Shown here: piece after piece, positions 36,532 to 46,492 of the stretch
Position numbering within the stretch: position 1 is the stretch's first letter
Layout: the number at the start of each line of letters is the position of its first letter
Origin: Tabrizicola thermarum
GTDB lineage: Bacteria; Pseudomonadota; Alphaproteobacteria; Rhodobacterales; Rhodobacteraceae
Assembly: GCF_003574395.1 (NCBI RefSeq)
Contig: NZ_QMJY01000082.1
Location: 124,001-188,000 of the forward strand
Reading direction: 5' to 3'
DNA: 64,000 nucleotides
Position numbers and translations under genes: made by a program
Notes under the pieces: model-generated
What the model saw: only the letters and a program-made list of their open reading frames with translations
The model's database searches: none
Told to the model about the DNA's origin: nothing

Positions 36532-37646
36532 GCCCGCACCAGCACAGCCGTGGCCAGCGCCGCGATGCCTTCCTCGCGCCCGGTGAACCCCAGCCGCTCG
36601 GAGGTGGTGGCCTTGACCGACACCCGCCCCGCATCAACCCCCATGATCCGCGCCAGTTCCGCTTGCATCTCAAGGGCATGCGGGCCGATCTTCGGACGCT
36701 CGCAGACTAAGGTCACGTCGCAGTTGCCCAGCTCATACCCCCGCGACCGCGCCAGGCCGATGGCATGGGACAGGAAGACATGGCTCGCCGCACCCTTCCA
36801 TTGCGGATCGCTCGGCGGGAAATGCCGCCCGATGTCGCCTTCGGCCATCGCACCATAGATCGCATCGGTCAGCGCGTGCATCCCCACATCCGCATCCGAA
36901 TGACCCAGAAGCCCCCGCGCATGCGGCACGCGCACTCCGCACAGCCAGACATGATCGCCTTCGCAGAAGGCATGCACGTCATAGCCGTTGCCCATCCGAA
37001 CATCCATGCCGCGCCCCCTCAGGATCGCCTCGGCCCGGGCGAAATCGCCGGGAAAGGTCAGCTTCAGATTGGTTTCCTCGCCTTCGACGATGGCCACGTC
37101 AAGCCCTGCGGCCCGCGCCACCTCCACATCGTCCGCCGCCCCGCCCGGATGGGCGCGATGGGCCGCAAGGATCGGCGCCAGCCGGAACGCCTGCGGCGTC
37201 TGCGCCCGGAACAGCCCCGCCCGGTCCATCGTCCCCGCGACAAGGCCCTCCGCCCCCCGCCACAGCGCATCGGTCACCGCCAGCGCCGGGGCCGCGCCCT
37301 CGTGCGCCTCCAGCGCCACCAGCAGCCGGTCGATCAGCGCCCGGCTGACCAGAGGCCGCGCCCCGTCATGGATCAGGACCGCCTCGACACCCGTCCCCGC
37401 CAGCGCCTCCAGCCCCGCCCGCACCGAGGCATCCCGCGAAGCACCCCCCTCGACCAGCGGCACGCCCAGAGCCTCGGCCCGCGCCCGATCCTCCGGGTGG
37501 ATCACCACCAGCACCTGCATCCCGGCAAAGGCCGCAAGCACATGCTCCAGCACGGGTTTCCCCGCCAGCAGCTGCCACTGCTTCGGAACCTCGCCCCCCA
37601 TGCGGGTTCCGCGACCGGCGGCGACGATAAGGACGGCTGTGCGCAT
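36528..37646 (-). CDS. ispDF: Bifunctional IspD/IspF enzyme of the MEP isoprenoid pathway
   Basis: 372 residues. IspD domain at about 1-212 ([25 protein letters not shown]), which forms CDP-methylerythritol, and IspF domain at about 215-372 ([10 protein letters not shown] metal-binding Asp-x-His; [38 protein letters not shown]), which forms the cyclodiphosphate. The fusion is normal in alphaproteobacteria. It leads the ispDF-pgpA-pncC operon and is divergent from dusB across a 90-180-nt gap. Confidence 0.96.
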   Translation of the reverse strand: MRTAVLIVAAGRGTRMGGEVPKQWQLLAGKPVLEHVLAAFAGMQVLVVIHPEDRARAEALGVPLVEGGASRDASVRAGLEALAGTGVEAVLIHDGARPLVSRALIDRLLVALEAHEGAAPALAVTDALWRGAEGLVAGTMDRAGLFRAQTPQAFRLAPILAAHRAHPGGAADDVEVARAAGLDVAIVEGEETNLKLTFPGDFARAEAILRGRGMDVRMGNGYDVHAFCEGDHVWLCGVRVPHARGLLGHSDADVGMHALTDAIYGAMAEGDIGRHFPPSDPQWKGAASHVFLSHAIGLARSRGYELGNCDVTLVCERPKIGPHALEMQAELARIMGVDAGRVSVKATTSERLGFTGREEGIAALATAVLVRA

Positions 37647-37823
37647 GACGGCTCCTTTCGCCTCTGCCTAATCCAGCCCGACCTGCATGACAATCTGGCG
37701 CTTGCATCGGCGACATGCCCAAAATTTGTGCATCGCATGTTTTTCAGTCATTATCACGCCGCGCTGCCTTGGTCGGGTCATCGAAACGGGCTAGCACCTG
37801 TTCAACTGTGCAAGGAAAAGGCT

Positions 37824-38801
37824 TTGTCCGTCCCTCTCGGTCCGCTCACCCTCGATCCTCCGGTCTTCCTCGCTCCGCTGGCGGGCATCACGGATCTGCC
37901 GTTCCGCCGGCTGGTGGCCCGGTTCAATGCGGGCCTCGTGGTCAGCGAGATGGTCGCCAGCGAAGAGGTCGTGCGCAACCGCCCCGAGGCCCGCGCCCGG
38001 GCCGAGCTTGGCTTTGGCGAACAGGCGACCTCGGTGCAACTCGCCGGCCGCGATCCGCACTGGATGGCCGAGGGCGCACGCTTCGTCGAAGGGCAGGGCG
38101 CGCGGATCATCGACATCAACATGGGCTGCCCGTCCAAGCGCGTGACCACGGGCCTTTGCGGCTCGGCGCTTCTGCGCGACCTCGACCTTGCGCTGAGGCT
38201 GATCGAGGCCGTGGTGAAGGCGGTGAACGTCCCGGTCACCCTGAAAACCCGTCTCGGCTGGGACGACACGCTGCACAACGCGCCCGATCTTGCCAGACGC
38301 GCCGAAGCTGCGGGTGTCAGGATGATCACCATCCATGGCCGCACCCGCTGCCAGTTCTACAAGGGCAAGGCGAACTGGGCCGCCATCCGCGCGGTCAAGG
38401 AGGCCGTGAAGATCCCCGTCATCGCCAACGGCGACATCACTGATACCGCCACCGCCCGCGAGGCGCTGCACCTGTCCGGCGCCGATGGCGTGATGATCGG
38501 CCGTGGGGCGCAAGGCGCGCCGTGGAAACTGGCGCAGGTCGCGCATGAGATATACGGCACCCCGGCCCCGAAGATCCCCGAGGGCGGCCGCCTTGGCCGG
38601 CTGATCCTCGACCATTACGACGACATGCTCACCTTCTATGGCCGCGATCTCGGCCTGCGCATGGCCCGAAAGCACCTCGGCTGGTATCTGGAGGAAGCCG
38701 GTCTGCCCCATGCGCGCGAGCCGATCCTCACCTCGACCGACCCCGCCGAGGTGATCCAGCTTCTGGAACTGGCCTTCGCCGAGCTGGAGCTTGCCGCATG
38801 A
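37824..38801 (+). CDS. dusB: tRNA-dihydrouridine synthase B (NifR3)
   Basis: 325 residues, an FMN-dependent TIM-barrel enzyme reducing uridine in the tRNA D-loop. Signature FLAPLAGITDLPFRRL, catalytic Cys in NMGCPSKRVTTGLCGSALL, and GRGAQGAPW near the end. The start is most likely TTG 37824 (SVPLGPLTLDPP), with AAGGAAAAGG just upstream; an in-frame ATG at 37737 would add 29 non-conserved residues. First gene of the nifR3-ntrB-ntrC arrangement described in Rhodobacter. Its stop overlaps the ntrB start (ATGA). Confidence 0.92.
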   Translation: MSVPLGPLTLDPPVFLAPLAGITDLPFRRLVARFNAGLVVSEMVASEEVVRNRPEARARAELGFGEQATSVQLAGRDPHWMAEGARFVEGQGARIIDINMGCPSKRVTTGLCGSALLRDLDLALRLIEAVVKAVNVPVTLKTRLGWDDTLHNAPDLARRAEAAGVRMITIHGRTRCQFYKGKANWAAIRAVKEAVKIPVIANGDITDTATAREALHLSGADGVMIGRGAQGAPWKLAQVAHEIYGTPAPKIPEGGRLGRLILDHYDDMLTFYGRDLGLRMARKHLGWYLEEAGLPHAREPILTSTDPAEVIQLLELAFAELELAA

Positions 38802-39895
38802 CCCCCTACCGTGCGCCCTATCCGGTGCCCGGGGTCATCTGGGCCTCGCTGCCCTTCCCGACGCTGCTGATCGACCAGACCGGTACGATCCTCGAGGTGA
38901 ACCCGGCCGGCGAGACCTTTCTGAACGCCTCGCAACGCAGCCTGACCGGCCAGCCCGTGTTCGACCGCCTCGCGATCGAGGCCCCGATGGAAGAGGCGCT
39001 CTCCCGCGTCCGCGCCAACCAGTCGCCCCTGAACATCAACGATGTCGATGTGACCACCGGCGAACGCCCACCCGTGCAATGCACGGTCCACCTCGCGCCG
39101 ATGCACGACAATCCCGGCATCGTGATGCTGATCCTCAGCCCGCGCGAACTGGCCGACCGGATGGGGCGGTCGATGGGCGCAAAGACCGCCGCGCGCTCGG
39201 CCATCGGCATGGCCGAGATGCTGGCGCACGAGATCAAGAACCCGCTCGCCGGGATTTCCGGTGCGGCCCAGCTTCTGTCGATGAACATTTCCCCCGAGGA
39301 TCAGGAACTCACCGACCTGATCGTCGAGGAAACCCGCCGCATCGTGAAACTGCTGGAACAGGTCGAGCAGTTCGGCAACCTCCGCCCGCCCGACCGCAAG
39401 CCGGTGAACATCCACGACGCGCTGGACCGCGCGCGCAAGTCCGCCCTCGTGGGCTTTGCCGCGCACATGTCGATCGTCGAGGATTACGACCCCTCGCTGC
39501 CGCCCACCTTCGCCGACAGCGACCAGCTGATGCAGGTCTTCCTGAACCTCATCAAGAACGCCGCCGAAGCCTGCAAGGACGGCGGCACGATCCGGCTGCA
39601 CACCTTCTACGACCTCAGCTTGCGCCTGCGTCGCAAGGACGGACCCTCGGCCGCGCTGCCGCTGAACGTCGAGATCATCGACGACGGCCCCGGCATCCCG
39701 CCCGAGATCGCCGCCTCGATCTTCGAGCCCTTCGTTTCCGGCCGCGAGAACGGCACCGGCCTCGGCCTGGCACTCGTCTCGAAGATCATCACCGACCATG
39801 ACGGATGGATCTCGGTCGATTCCGTCCCCGGTCGCACAGTGTTCCGCGTGTCGCTGCCCCTGGCGCCGCGCGAGAAGAAGAAGGAGTCCCCCTGA
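38798..39895 (+). CDS. ntrB: Nitrogen regulation sensor kinase NtrB
   Basis: 365 residues, cytosolic. PAS domain at about 18-115, then dimerisation/phosphoacceptor H-box [12 protein letters not shown] (His144) and ATPase boxes N ([13 protein letters not shown]), G1 (DDGPGIP) and G2 (GTGLGLAL). It phosphorylates NtrC when nitrogen is limiting, under PII control. Overlaps dusB by 4 nt and ntrC by 1 nt, showing strong translational coupling. Confidence 0.95.
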   Translation: MTPYRAPYPVPGVIWASLPFPTLLIDQTGTILEVNPAGETFLNASQRSLTGQPVFDRLAIEAPMEEALSRVRANQSPLNINDVDVTTGERPPVQCTVHLAPMHDNPGIVMLILSPRELADRMGRSMGAKTAARSAIGMAEMLAHEIKNPLAGISGAAQLLSMNISPEDQELTDLIVEETRRIVKLLEQVEQFGNLRPPDRKPVNIHDALDRARKSALVGFAAHMSIVEDYDPSLPPTFADSDQLMQVFLNLIKNAAEACKDGGTIRLHTFYDLSLRLRRKDGPSAALPLNVEIIDDGPGIPPEIAASIFEPFVSGRENGTGLGLALVSKIITDHDGWISVDSVPGRTVFRVSLPLAPREKKKESP

Positions 39896-41259
39896 TGGAT
39901 GGCACAATCCTTGTCGCCGATGACGACCGCACGATCCGCACCGTCCTGACCCAGGCGCTGACCCGCGCGGGCTGCAAGGTCCATGCGACCTCCAGCCTGA
40001 TGACCCTGATGCGCTGGGTCGAGGAAGGGAAGGGCGACCTCGTGATCTCGGACGTCATCATGCCCGACGGCAACGGGCTGGACGCGCTGCCGCGCATTTC
40101 CAAGATGCGCCCCGGGCTGCCGGTGATCGTGATCTCGGCGCAGAACACGATCATGACCGCGATCCAGGCCGCCGAAGCGGAAGCCTTCGACTACCTTCCG
40201 AAACCCTTCGACCTGCCCGACCTGATGAAGCGCTCGGCCAAGGCGCTGGACCAGAAGCGCCGCGCCCCGAAAGTCGTCGTCGCGCCGCGCGAACCCGGCG
40301 ACGACCTGCCGCTGGTGGGCCGCACCCCCGCGATGCAGGCTCTCTACCGCCTTGTGGCCCGCGTGATGAACACCGAGCTCGCCGTGCTCATCACCGGCGA
40401 AAGCGGCACCGGCAAATCGCTGATCGCCCGCGCGATCCACGATTTCTCCGACCGCCGCACGCTGCCCTTCGTGGTGGCGCAAGCCGCCGATCTGGCCGGC
40501 ATCGACGGCCCCGCGACGCTCCTGTCCCGCGCCCGCGGCGGCTCGATCGTCTTTGACGAAGTCGCCGATTACGACGCCGACACCCAGGCCCGCGTGGTCC
40601 GCATGCTCGACATGCTGGGCGACAAGGCCCCCCGCGTGATGGCCACCAGCCAGACCGACCTTTCCGCCCGGATGGAGGCCGGCCAGTTCCGCCAGGACCT
40701 CTACTACCGCCTTGGCGGCGTCACGCTGCATGTGCCCAGCTTGCGCGAACGGGTCGAGGACATCCCGCTTCTGGCCGAACACTTCCTTGCCCGGGGCGAA
40801 CGCGATCTCGGCACCGTCCGCCGCCTGTCGCAACCCGCCGCCGACCTGATCCGCGCCTATTCCTGGCCCGGCAACGTGCGGCAACTGGAAAACACCATCC
40901 GCCGCCTCCTCGTCACCGCCTCGGAAACCGAGATCGCCCGGTCCGAGGTGGAACAGGTCCTCGGCCAGCAGCCCGGCCCCGAACCGATGACCGGCATGGT
41001 CGATGGCGACAAGCTCTCGGCCTCGGTGGCCCGTCACCTCAAGCGCTATTTCGACCTGCACGGCGGCCAGTTGCCGCCCCCCGGTGTCTACCAGCGCATC
41101 CTGCGCGAGGTGGAACTGCCGCTGATCGAGATCGCGCTGGATGCCACCGCCGGGAACCAGGCAAAATGCGCCGATCTTCTGGGCATCAACCGCAACACCC
41201 TGCGCAAGAAGATCACCGACCTCGACATCCGCGTGACCCGCCGCCGCAAATTGATGTAG
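39895..41259 (+). CDS. ntrC: Nitrogen regulator NtrC lacking the GAFTGA loop
   Basis: 454 residues: receiver (Asp53, Lys103), AAA+ domain (Walker A GESGTGKS 168-175, Walker [10 protein letters not shown] 215-223), and Fis-type HTH at the C-terminus ([20 protein letters not shown]). Between Walker A and B the ELFGHEKGAFTGA segment used to contact sigma54 is missing; only [22 protein letters not shown] remains. This is the situation of Rhodobacter capsulatus NtrC, which activates sigma70 RNA polymerase. It should control glnB/glnA, nif and amt-type genes under nitrogen limitation. AAGGAG lies about 8 nt before the ATG. Confidence 0.95.
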   Translation: MDGTILVADDDRTIRTVLTQALTRAGCKVHATSSLMTLMRWVEEGKGDLVISDVIMPDGNGLDALPRISKMRPGLPVIVISAQNTIMTAIQAAEAEAFDYLPKPFDLPDLMKRSAKALDQKRRAPKVVVAPREPGDDLPLVGRTPAMQALYRLVARVMNTELAVLITGESGTGKSLIARAIHDFSDRRTLPFVVAQAADLAGIDGPATLLSRARGGSIVFDEVADYDADTQARVVRMLDMLGDKAPRVMATSQTDLSARMEAGQFRQDLYYRLGGVTLHVPSLRERVEDIPLLAEHFLARGERDLGTVRRLSQPAADLIRAYSWPGNVRQLENTIRRLLVTASETEIARSEVEQVLGQQPGPEPMTGMVDGDKLSASVARHLKRYFDLHGGQLPPPGVYQRILREVELPLIEIALDATAGNQAKCADLLGINRNTLRKKITDLDIRVTRRRKLM

Positions 41260-41325
41260 CGGGGCCACGCCGACCTGTGTCTTTTCGGTTTCACCCCGCG
41301 CTGCGGCTAGATATAGTGGCGTCAG

Positions 41326-43650
41326 GTGGGCGAACCACCGGCTAAGGCGCAGGGCAGGGTGGATCGGGCGGTTACAAGGGATGTCTGGCTGCGGTTTTCC
41401 CGCCTGCGTCGGCAACGCCGCGTGCAGACGGCGGTGACGCTCGGCCTGGTCTTCCTCGGCCCCGTCCTGGCCGTCGCCACCTTCCTTGCGCTCGGCTCGA
41501 TCAACACCAGCGCGGCCTCCCCGGTCCTGCGGCTTATCCTGCTGGCCGACCTGATCTACGTTCTCGTCATCGCGGCCCTTGTCCTGGCCCGCGTTGCCCG
41601 CCTGGTCGCCGAACGCCGCTCCCGCTCGGCCGGGTCGCGGCTGCACATGCGGCTGTCCGGCGTCTTCATGCTGATCGCGCTGATCCCGACCGTCCTTGTC
41701 GCCGTCTTCGCGGTCCTGTCGATCAACATCGGCCTCGAAGGCTGGTTCTCCGACCGCGTCCGGTCCGTCGTCGGCTCCTCCCTCTCTGCCGCCCAGGCCT
41801 ACGAGGCGGTGCAGCGCGACGACCTTGCCGCCGATGTGGGGACGCTGGCCGGCTATCTGAACGAGGCAAAGCGCAAGTCGCCCTTCATCCGCGACGACCA
41901 GCTGCGCCCGCTCCTCTCGCAGGCGCAGGCCGTCGTCCAGCGCGGGCTGAAGGAGGCCTACCTTGTCGATGGCACCGGCGCGCTCAAGACCCGGGGCGAA
42001 AAGTCCTATCTCTTCGACTTCGAACCCCTGACCGCCGAACACCTGCGCCTCGCGCGCGAAGGCAACACTGTCCTGATCCCCGACTGGAAGAACAACGAAT
42101 TTCGCGCACTCGTGCGTCTTGACGCCTATGCCGACCGCTATCTCTACGTCACGCGAACGGTGGACGGCTCGATCCTGTCGTTGCTGGACGAGACGCAGGA
42201 AACCGTAAAGCTTTACAACCAGCTTGAATCCGAACGCGGGCGGCTGCTGTTCAACTTCGGCCTGATCTACCTCGGCTTCGCGCTGATCCTGATCCTCGCC
42301 GCGGTCTGGCTGGGCCTGTGGTTCGCCGAAAGGCTCTCGCGGCCCGTCGGGCGTCTGGCGGGGGCGGCCGAGCGGGTCGGGGGCGGCGACCTTGACGTTC
42401 AGGTCACCGAGGAAGAGGGCGATGACGAGATCGCCTCGCTGGGCCGCATGTTCAACCAGATGACCCGCCAGCTGAAGGGCCAGCGTGCGGCGCTGATCGA
42501 AACCAACGCGCAGACCGAATCCCGGCGGCGGCTGTTCGATTCGGTGCTGTCGAACGTGACCGCAGGGGTGATCGGCCTCGATTCCGACGGCGACATCGAC
42601 TTCGTCAATCGCGCCGCCGAAAAACTCCTCGACCTCGCCGGTGGTCAGGTCGACACGCCGCTTGCCGTCGCCGTCCCCGAATTTGCCGCCCTCTTCGACC
42701 GCCTGCGCGACGCGGGCACCAACGCGGTCCAGGAAGAGGTCCGCCTGACCCGCCGGGGCAAGCTGGAAAGCCTCCTCGTCCGCATGTCCACCCGCCGCAG
42801 CGAAACGGGGGATCTCGAAGGCTATGTCGTGGCCTTCGACGATGTGACCGATCTCGTCTCGGCCCAGCGGATGGCCGCCTGGGGCGATGTCGCCCGCCGC
42901 ATCGCGCACGAGATCAAGAACCCGCTTACCCCGATCCAGCTTTCCGCCGAACGCATCAAGCGCAAGTTCGCCAGCCAGGTCCGCGACCACGAGGATCTGG
43001 AACAATACACCGACGTCATCGTCCGCCAGACGAACGACCTGCGTCGGATCGTCGACGAATTCTCGCGGTTCGCCCGGATGCCCGAACCCGACCGGCGCGA
43101 TTGCGATCTGGGCGATCTGGTCCGGGGGGCAGTCCTGTTGCAGGAAAACGGCCAGCCCGGCGTGCGCTTCGTGAAGGACATCCCCGACGACCCGCTGCCG
43201 ATGGAACTGGACGCGACCATGATCGGCCAGGCGTTGACAAATCTTATCAAGAACGCTGGAGAAGCGATTGAATCCTATCAGGAAAAGTCAAAACCGGCCG
43301 ACTTTGTCCCCGAGATCCGCGTTTCGCTTTCGGCAGACGACAGCGAAGCGGTGATCCGCATCAGCGACAACGGCACCGGCCTGCCCCCCGACCGCGCCCG
43401 CCTGTTCGAGCCCTACGTCACCACCCGCGACAAGGGCACCGGCCTTGGCCTGCCCATCGTCAAGAAGATCATCGAGGAACACGGCGGCACGCTCGCGCTC
43501 CTCGATGCCCCCGTGTTCGACGGCAACGACCACCCCGGCGCCATGGCCGAGATCCGCCTGCCGCGCGCGCTGCGCAAACGATCGCGCACCCATGTCCCGC
43601 TGGGTGCCGCGCCTGCCGACAAGCCTCACGAGAAGGAAGCCCACCCATGA
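41326..43650 (+). CDS. ntrY: Membrane-bound sensor kinase NtrY
   Basis: 774 residues. About four membrane helices (three in residues 30-130, one near 305-330), an extracytoplasmic domain between, HAMP (about 330-385), PAS (about 400-500), H-box [16 protein letters not shown] (His528), and ATPase boxes NLIKNAGEAI, DNGTGLP and GTGLGLPI. Partner of NtrX; implicated in nitrogen, redox and envelope responses in alphaproteobacteria. The start is uncertain: GTG 41326 or GTG 41359 (MDRAVTRDVWLRF); neither has a perfect ribosome site. Its stop overlaps ntrX by 4 nt. Confidence 0.93.
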   Translation: MGEPPAKAQGRVDRAVTRDVWLRFSRLRRQRRVQTAVTLGLVFLGPVLAVATFLALGSINTSAASPVLRLILLADLIYVLVIAALVLARVARLVAERRSRSAGSRLHMRLSGVFMLIALIPTVLVAVFAVLSINIGLEGWFSDRVRSVVGSSLSAAQAYEAVQRDDLAADVGTLAGYLNEAKRKSPFIRDDQLRPLLSQAQAVVQRGLKEAYLVDGTGALKTRGEKSYLFDFEPLTAEHLRLAREGNTVLIPDWKNNEFRALVRLDAYADRYLYVTRTVDGSILSLLDETQETVKLYNQLESERGRLLFNFGLIYLGFALILILAAVWLGLWFAERLSRPVGRLAGAAERVGGGDLDVQVTEEEGDDEIASLGRMFNQMTRQLKGQRAALIETNAQTESRRRLFDSVLSNVTAGVIGLDSDGDIDFVNRAAEKLLDLAGGQVDTPLAVAVPEFAALFDRLRDAGTNAVQEEVRLTRRGKLESLLVRMSTRRSETGDLEGYVVAFDDVTDLVSAQRMAAWGDVARRIAHEIKNPLTPIQLSAERIKRKFASQVRDHEDLEQYTDVIVRQTNDLRRIVDEFSRFARMPEPDRRDCDLGDLVRGAVLLQENGQPGVRFVKDIPDDPLPMELDATMIGQALTNLIKNAGEAIESYQEKSKPADFVPEIRVSLSADDSEAVIRISDNGTGLPPDRARLFEPYVTTRDKGTGLGLPIVKKIIEEHGGTLALLDAPVFDGNDHPGAMAEIRLPRALRKRSRTHVPLGAAPADKPHEKEAHP

Positions 43651-45038
43651 GCATTCTCATCGTCGACGACGAACAGGACATCCGCGAACTGATCGGCGAC
43701 ATCCTGCGCGACGAAGGCTATACCACCCGCCTCGCCGCCAATTCCGACGACTGCATGGCCGCGATCAACGCCGATCCGCCCGCGCTGATGATCCTCGACA
43801 TCTGGCTCAAGGACAGCCGGATGGACGGGATAGACATCCTCAAGACCGTCAAGCGCGACAATCCCGACATTCCGGTGGTGATTATCTCGGGCCACGGCAA
43901 CATTGAAATCGCCGTCGCCGCCATCAAGCAGGGCGCCTACGATTTCATCGAAAAGCCGTTCAACATCGACCAGCTGATGGTCGTCGTCGCCCGCGCGATG
44001 GAAGCCAGCCGCCTGCGCCGCGAAAACCAGGAACTGCGCCGCCGCGATGTCACTTCGGCGGAAATGGTCGGCTCCTCGCTGGCCTTCAAGACGCTGAAGG
44101 CCAATCTCGACAAGGTGACGAAGTCGAACGCCCGGGTGATGCTGACCGGCGAGCCCGGCACCGGCAAGGAAATGGCCGCGCGCTACATCCACATGCATTC
44201 CAACCGCGCCGCCGCGCCCTTCATCACCGTCTCCTCCGCCTCGATCGAGCCCGAACGGATGGAAGAGGTGCTCTTCGGCCGCGAAACCCCCGAACGCGGG
44301 GTCGAGCCCGGCCTTCTGGAACAGGCGCATGGCGGCATCGTCTATTTCGACGAGGTCGCCGACATGCCCCTTGGCACGCAAGGCAAGATCCTGCGGGTGC
44401 TCACCGAACAGCAGTTCACCCGCGTCGGCGGCGCCGACAAGGTCCGCGTCGATCTGCGCGTCATCTCCTCCACCTGCCGCGACCTGCGGGCCGAGATCGG
44501 CCTGGGGCGCTTCCGTCAGGAACTCTACGACCGGCTGAACGTGGTGCCGATCGCCGTGCCCTCGCTGGCCGCGCGGCGCGAGGATGTGCCGGAACTCACC
44601 CGGCATTTCATCGACTGGTTCCACAGGACGCAGGGCCTGCCGAACCGCAGCCTGTCGGAAGAGGCCGAGACCGTCCTTCAGACCCTGCCCTGGCCGGGCA
44701 ACATCCGCCAGCTGCGCAACGTGATCGAACGTATCCTGATCCTGGGCGACGGCACCGGCCCGATCGAGCCGTCCGAAATCCCCGGCACCGAGCCGAAGGT
44801 CGAAGCCGAAAGCCCGCTCTCGCTGTCCGGCACCATCGCCACGCTGCCCCTGCGCGAGGCGCGCGAGCTGTTCGAACGCGAATACCTGCTGACCCAGATC
44901 AACCGCTTCGGCGGCAACATCAGCCGCACGGCCAGTTTCGTCGGCATGGAGCGGTCCGCCCTGCACCGCAAGCTGAAGTCGCTTGGCGTGGTCGGCTCGA
45001 CCCGCGGGGGCCGAGGGACGGGCGAATTCGAGGACTGA
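43647..45038 (+). CDS. ntrX: Response regulator NtrX lacking the GAFTGA loop
   Basis: 463 residues: receiver (phospho-acceptor Asp51 in LMILDIWLKDSRMDGID; Lys in FIEKPF), AAA+ domain (Walker A GEPGTGKE, Walker B GGIVYFDEVADM), Fis-type C-terminal HTH (GNISRTASFVGMERSALHRKL). The segment after EEVLFGRE reads TPERGVEPGLLEQA where sigma54 activators have GAFTGA, so it should not contact sigma54 in the usual way. Like NtrC in this operon, it probably acts with the housekeeping sigma factor or as a repressor. Confidence 0.94.
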   Translation: MSILIVDDEQDIRELIGDILRDEGYTTRLAANSDDCMAAINADPPALMILDIWLKDSRMDGIDILKTVKRDNPDIPVVIISGHGNIEIAVAAIKQGAYDFIEKPFNIDQLMVVVARAMEASRLRRENQELRRRDVTSAEMVGSSLAFKTLKANLDKVTKSNARVMLTGEPGTGKEMAARYIHMHSNRAAAPFITVSSASIEPERMEEVLFGRETPERGVEPGLLEQAHGGIVYFDEVADMPLGTQGKILRVLTEQQFTRVGGADKVRVDLRVISSTCRDLRAEIGLGRFRQELYDRLNVVPIAVPSLAARREDVPELTRHFIDWFHRTQGLPNRSLSEEAETVLQTLPWPGNIRQLRNVIERILILGDGTGPIEPSEIPGTEPKVEAESPLSLSGTIATLPLREARELFEREYLLTQINRFGGNISRTASFVGMERSALHRKLKSLGVVGSTRGGRGTGEFED

Positions 45039-45115
45039 CCGCGCCTCCCCCCGAACATTGACCCTTCCGCGCCGATCTGACATTCAGGCGCAGACGACGG
45101 GTCGCGGAGAATCTG

Positions 45116-46492
45116 ATGAAGGTCATCATCTGCGGGGCGGGTCAGGTCGGCTGGCAGATCGCCCGCCACCTGTCCGGCGAAAAGAACGACGTCACCCTTG
45201 TCGACACGAACGCCGATCTTGTCCGCCGGGCGACCGATACGCTGGATGTGCAGGGCGTGGTAGGCTTTGCCAGCCACCCGGACGTGCTGGAAAAGGCAGG
45301 TGCCCGCGACGCCGACATGCTGATCGCCGCCACCCATTCCGACGAGGTGAACATGGTCACCTGCCAGGTGGCCCATACCGTCTTCGACATCACCCGCAAG
45401 ATCGCCCGCATCCGCGCGCAGAACTACCTCGACCCGCTCTATGGCAAGCTGACCAACCAGGACGGCCTGGCGATCGACGTCGTCATCTCTCCCGAACGCG
45501 AGGTCGCCGAGGCCGCCTTGCAGCGCCTTGCCGCGCCTGCCACCTTCGACACCGAAAGTTTCATGGGCGGGCGCGCGCAGTTGCTGGGCCTTGCGTTGAC
45601 CGAGGACTGTCCCGTCCTCAACACGCCGCTGCGGCAGCTGAACGACCTGTTCCACACCCTGCGCGCCATCGTCGTCGGCATCCGGCGCGAGGGTCGGCTG
45701 TTCGCTCCCGACCCCGGCGACCAGCTTTACGCCGAGGACCAGATCTATGTCTTCACCCATGTCGAGGACGTGAACCGCGCCCTGGAAATCTTTGGCAAGA
45801 AAACGAAAAAAAAGGAACGTGTCGTCATCATCGGGGGGGGCAACGTCGGGTTGGCGGTGGCGCGCGCGCTGGAAGCCCGCACCGACCGCATCCGCGCCAA
45901 GATCATCGAGAAGGACCGCGCCACCGCCGAGATCGCCGCCGATTCCCTGGAACGCACCATCGTGCTGCATGGCGACGGGATGGATGCCGACCTCCTGATG
46001 GAGGCCTCGGTCGACCGCGCCGATGCGATCCTCGCCGTGACCGACGACGACAAGACCAACCTCCTCGTCTCGGTGCGCGCCAAGCAGGCCGGCTGCCAGA
46101 TGACCATCGCGCTGGTGAACGACCCCACGCTTGCACCCCTGATGGCGCCGCTCGACATCGACGCCTACATCAACCCGCGCGCCACCACCGTCTCGTCGAT
46201 CCTGCGCCATATCCGTCACGGCCGGGTCCGCGCGGTCTATTCCATCGGCGATGCCGAGGCCGAGATGATCGAGGCCCAGGTCCTCTCCACCTCGCCGCTC
46301 TCCGGCCGCCTGATCCGCGACATCGAGTTTCCCGAGGGCGTGCTGGTCGGCGCGGTGATGAAGTGCGACAAGGTGCTGAAACCGACCGGCGATCTGCGGA
46401 TCGAGACGGGCGACGTGATCGCGCTTTTCGCCATGGCCAAGGACGTGCCCGAGGTCGAACGCCTTCTGCAAGTCTCGATCGACTTCTTCTGA
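45116..46492 (+). CDS. trkA: Trk potassium uptake system, NAD-binding regulator TrkA
   Basis: 458 residues, peripheral membrane. Two RCK halves: RCK_N at about 1-120 (MKVIICGAGQVGWQIA) with RCK_C, and a second Rossmann domain at about 232-350 (RVVIIGGGNVGLAVARAL) with its RCK_C. It gates the K+ channel subunit TrkH in response to nucleotides. GGAGA lies upstream of ATG 45116. It lies 77 nt after ntrX without a visible terminator, so it may share the ntr transcript. Confidence 0.95.
   Translation: MKVIICGAGQVGWQIARHLSGEKNDVTLVDTNADLVRRATDTLDVQGVVGFASHPDVLEKAGARDADMLIAATHSDEVNMVTCQVAHTVFDITRKIARIRAQNYLDPLYGKLTNQDGLAIDVVISPEREVAEAALQRLAAPATFDTESFMGGRAQLLGLALTEDCPVLNTPLRQLNDLFHTLRAIVVGIRREGRLFAPDPGDQLYAEDQIYVFTHVEDVNRALEIFGKKTKKKERVVIIGGGNVGLAVARALEARTDRIRAKIIEKDRATAEIAADSLERTIVLHGDGMDADLLMEASVDRADAILAVTDDDKTNLLVSVRAKQAGCQMTIALVNDPTLAPLMAPLDIDAYINPRATTVSSILRHIRHGRVRAVYSIGDAEAEMIEAQVLSTSPLSGRLIRDIEFPEGVLVGAVMKCDKVLKPTGDLRIETGDVIALFAMAKDVPEVERLLQVSIDFF

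Noticed and set aside
39607-43005. 1132-codon open frame on the minus strand across ntrB, ntrC and ntrY
   Set aside because: It is antisense to genes with clear motifs and is His/Gln/Asp-rich low-complexity sequence, an artefact of high-GC codon bias.
44983-46491. In-frame extension upstream of trkH
   Set aside because: It overlaps trkA entirely in another frame and is Arg/Pro-rich; trkH homology begins at ATG 46492.
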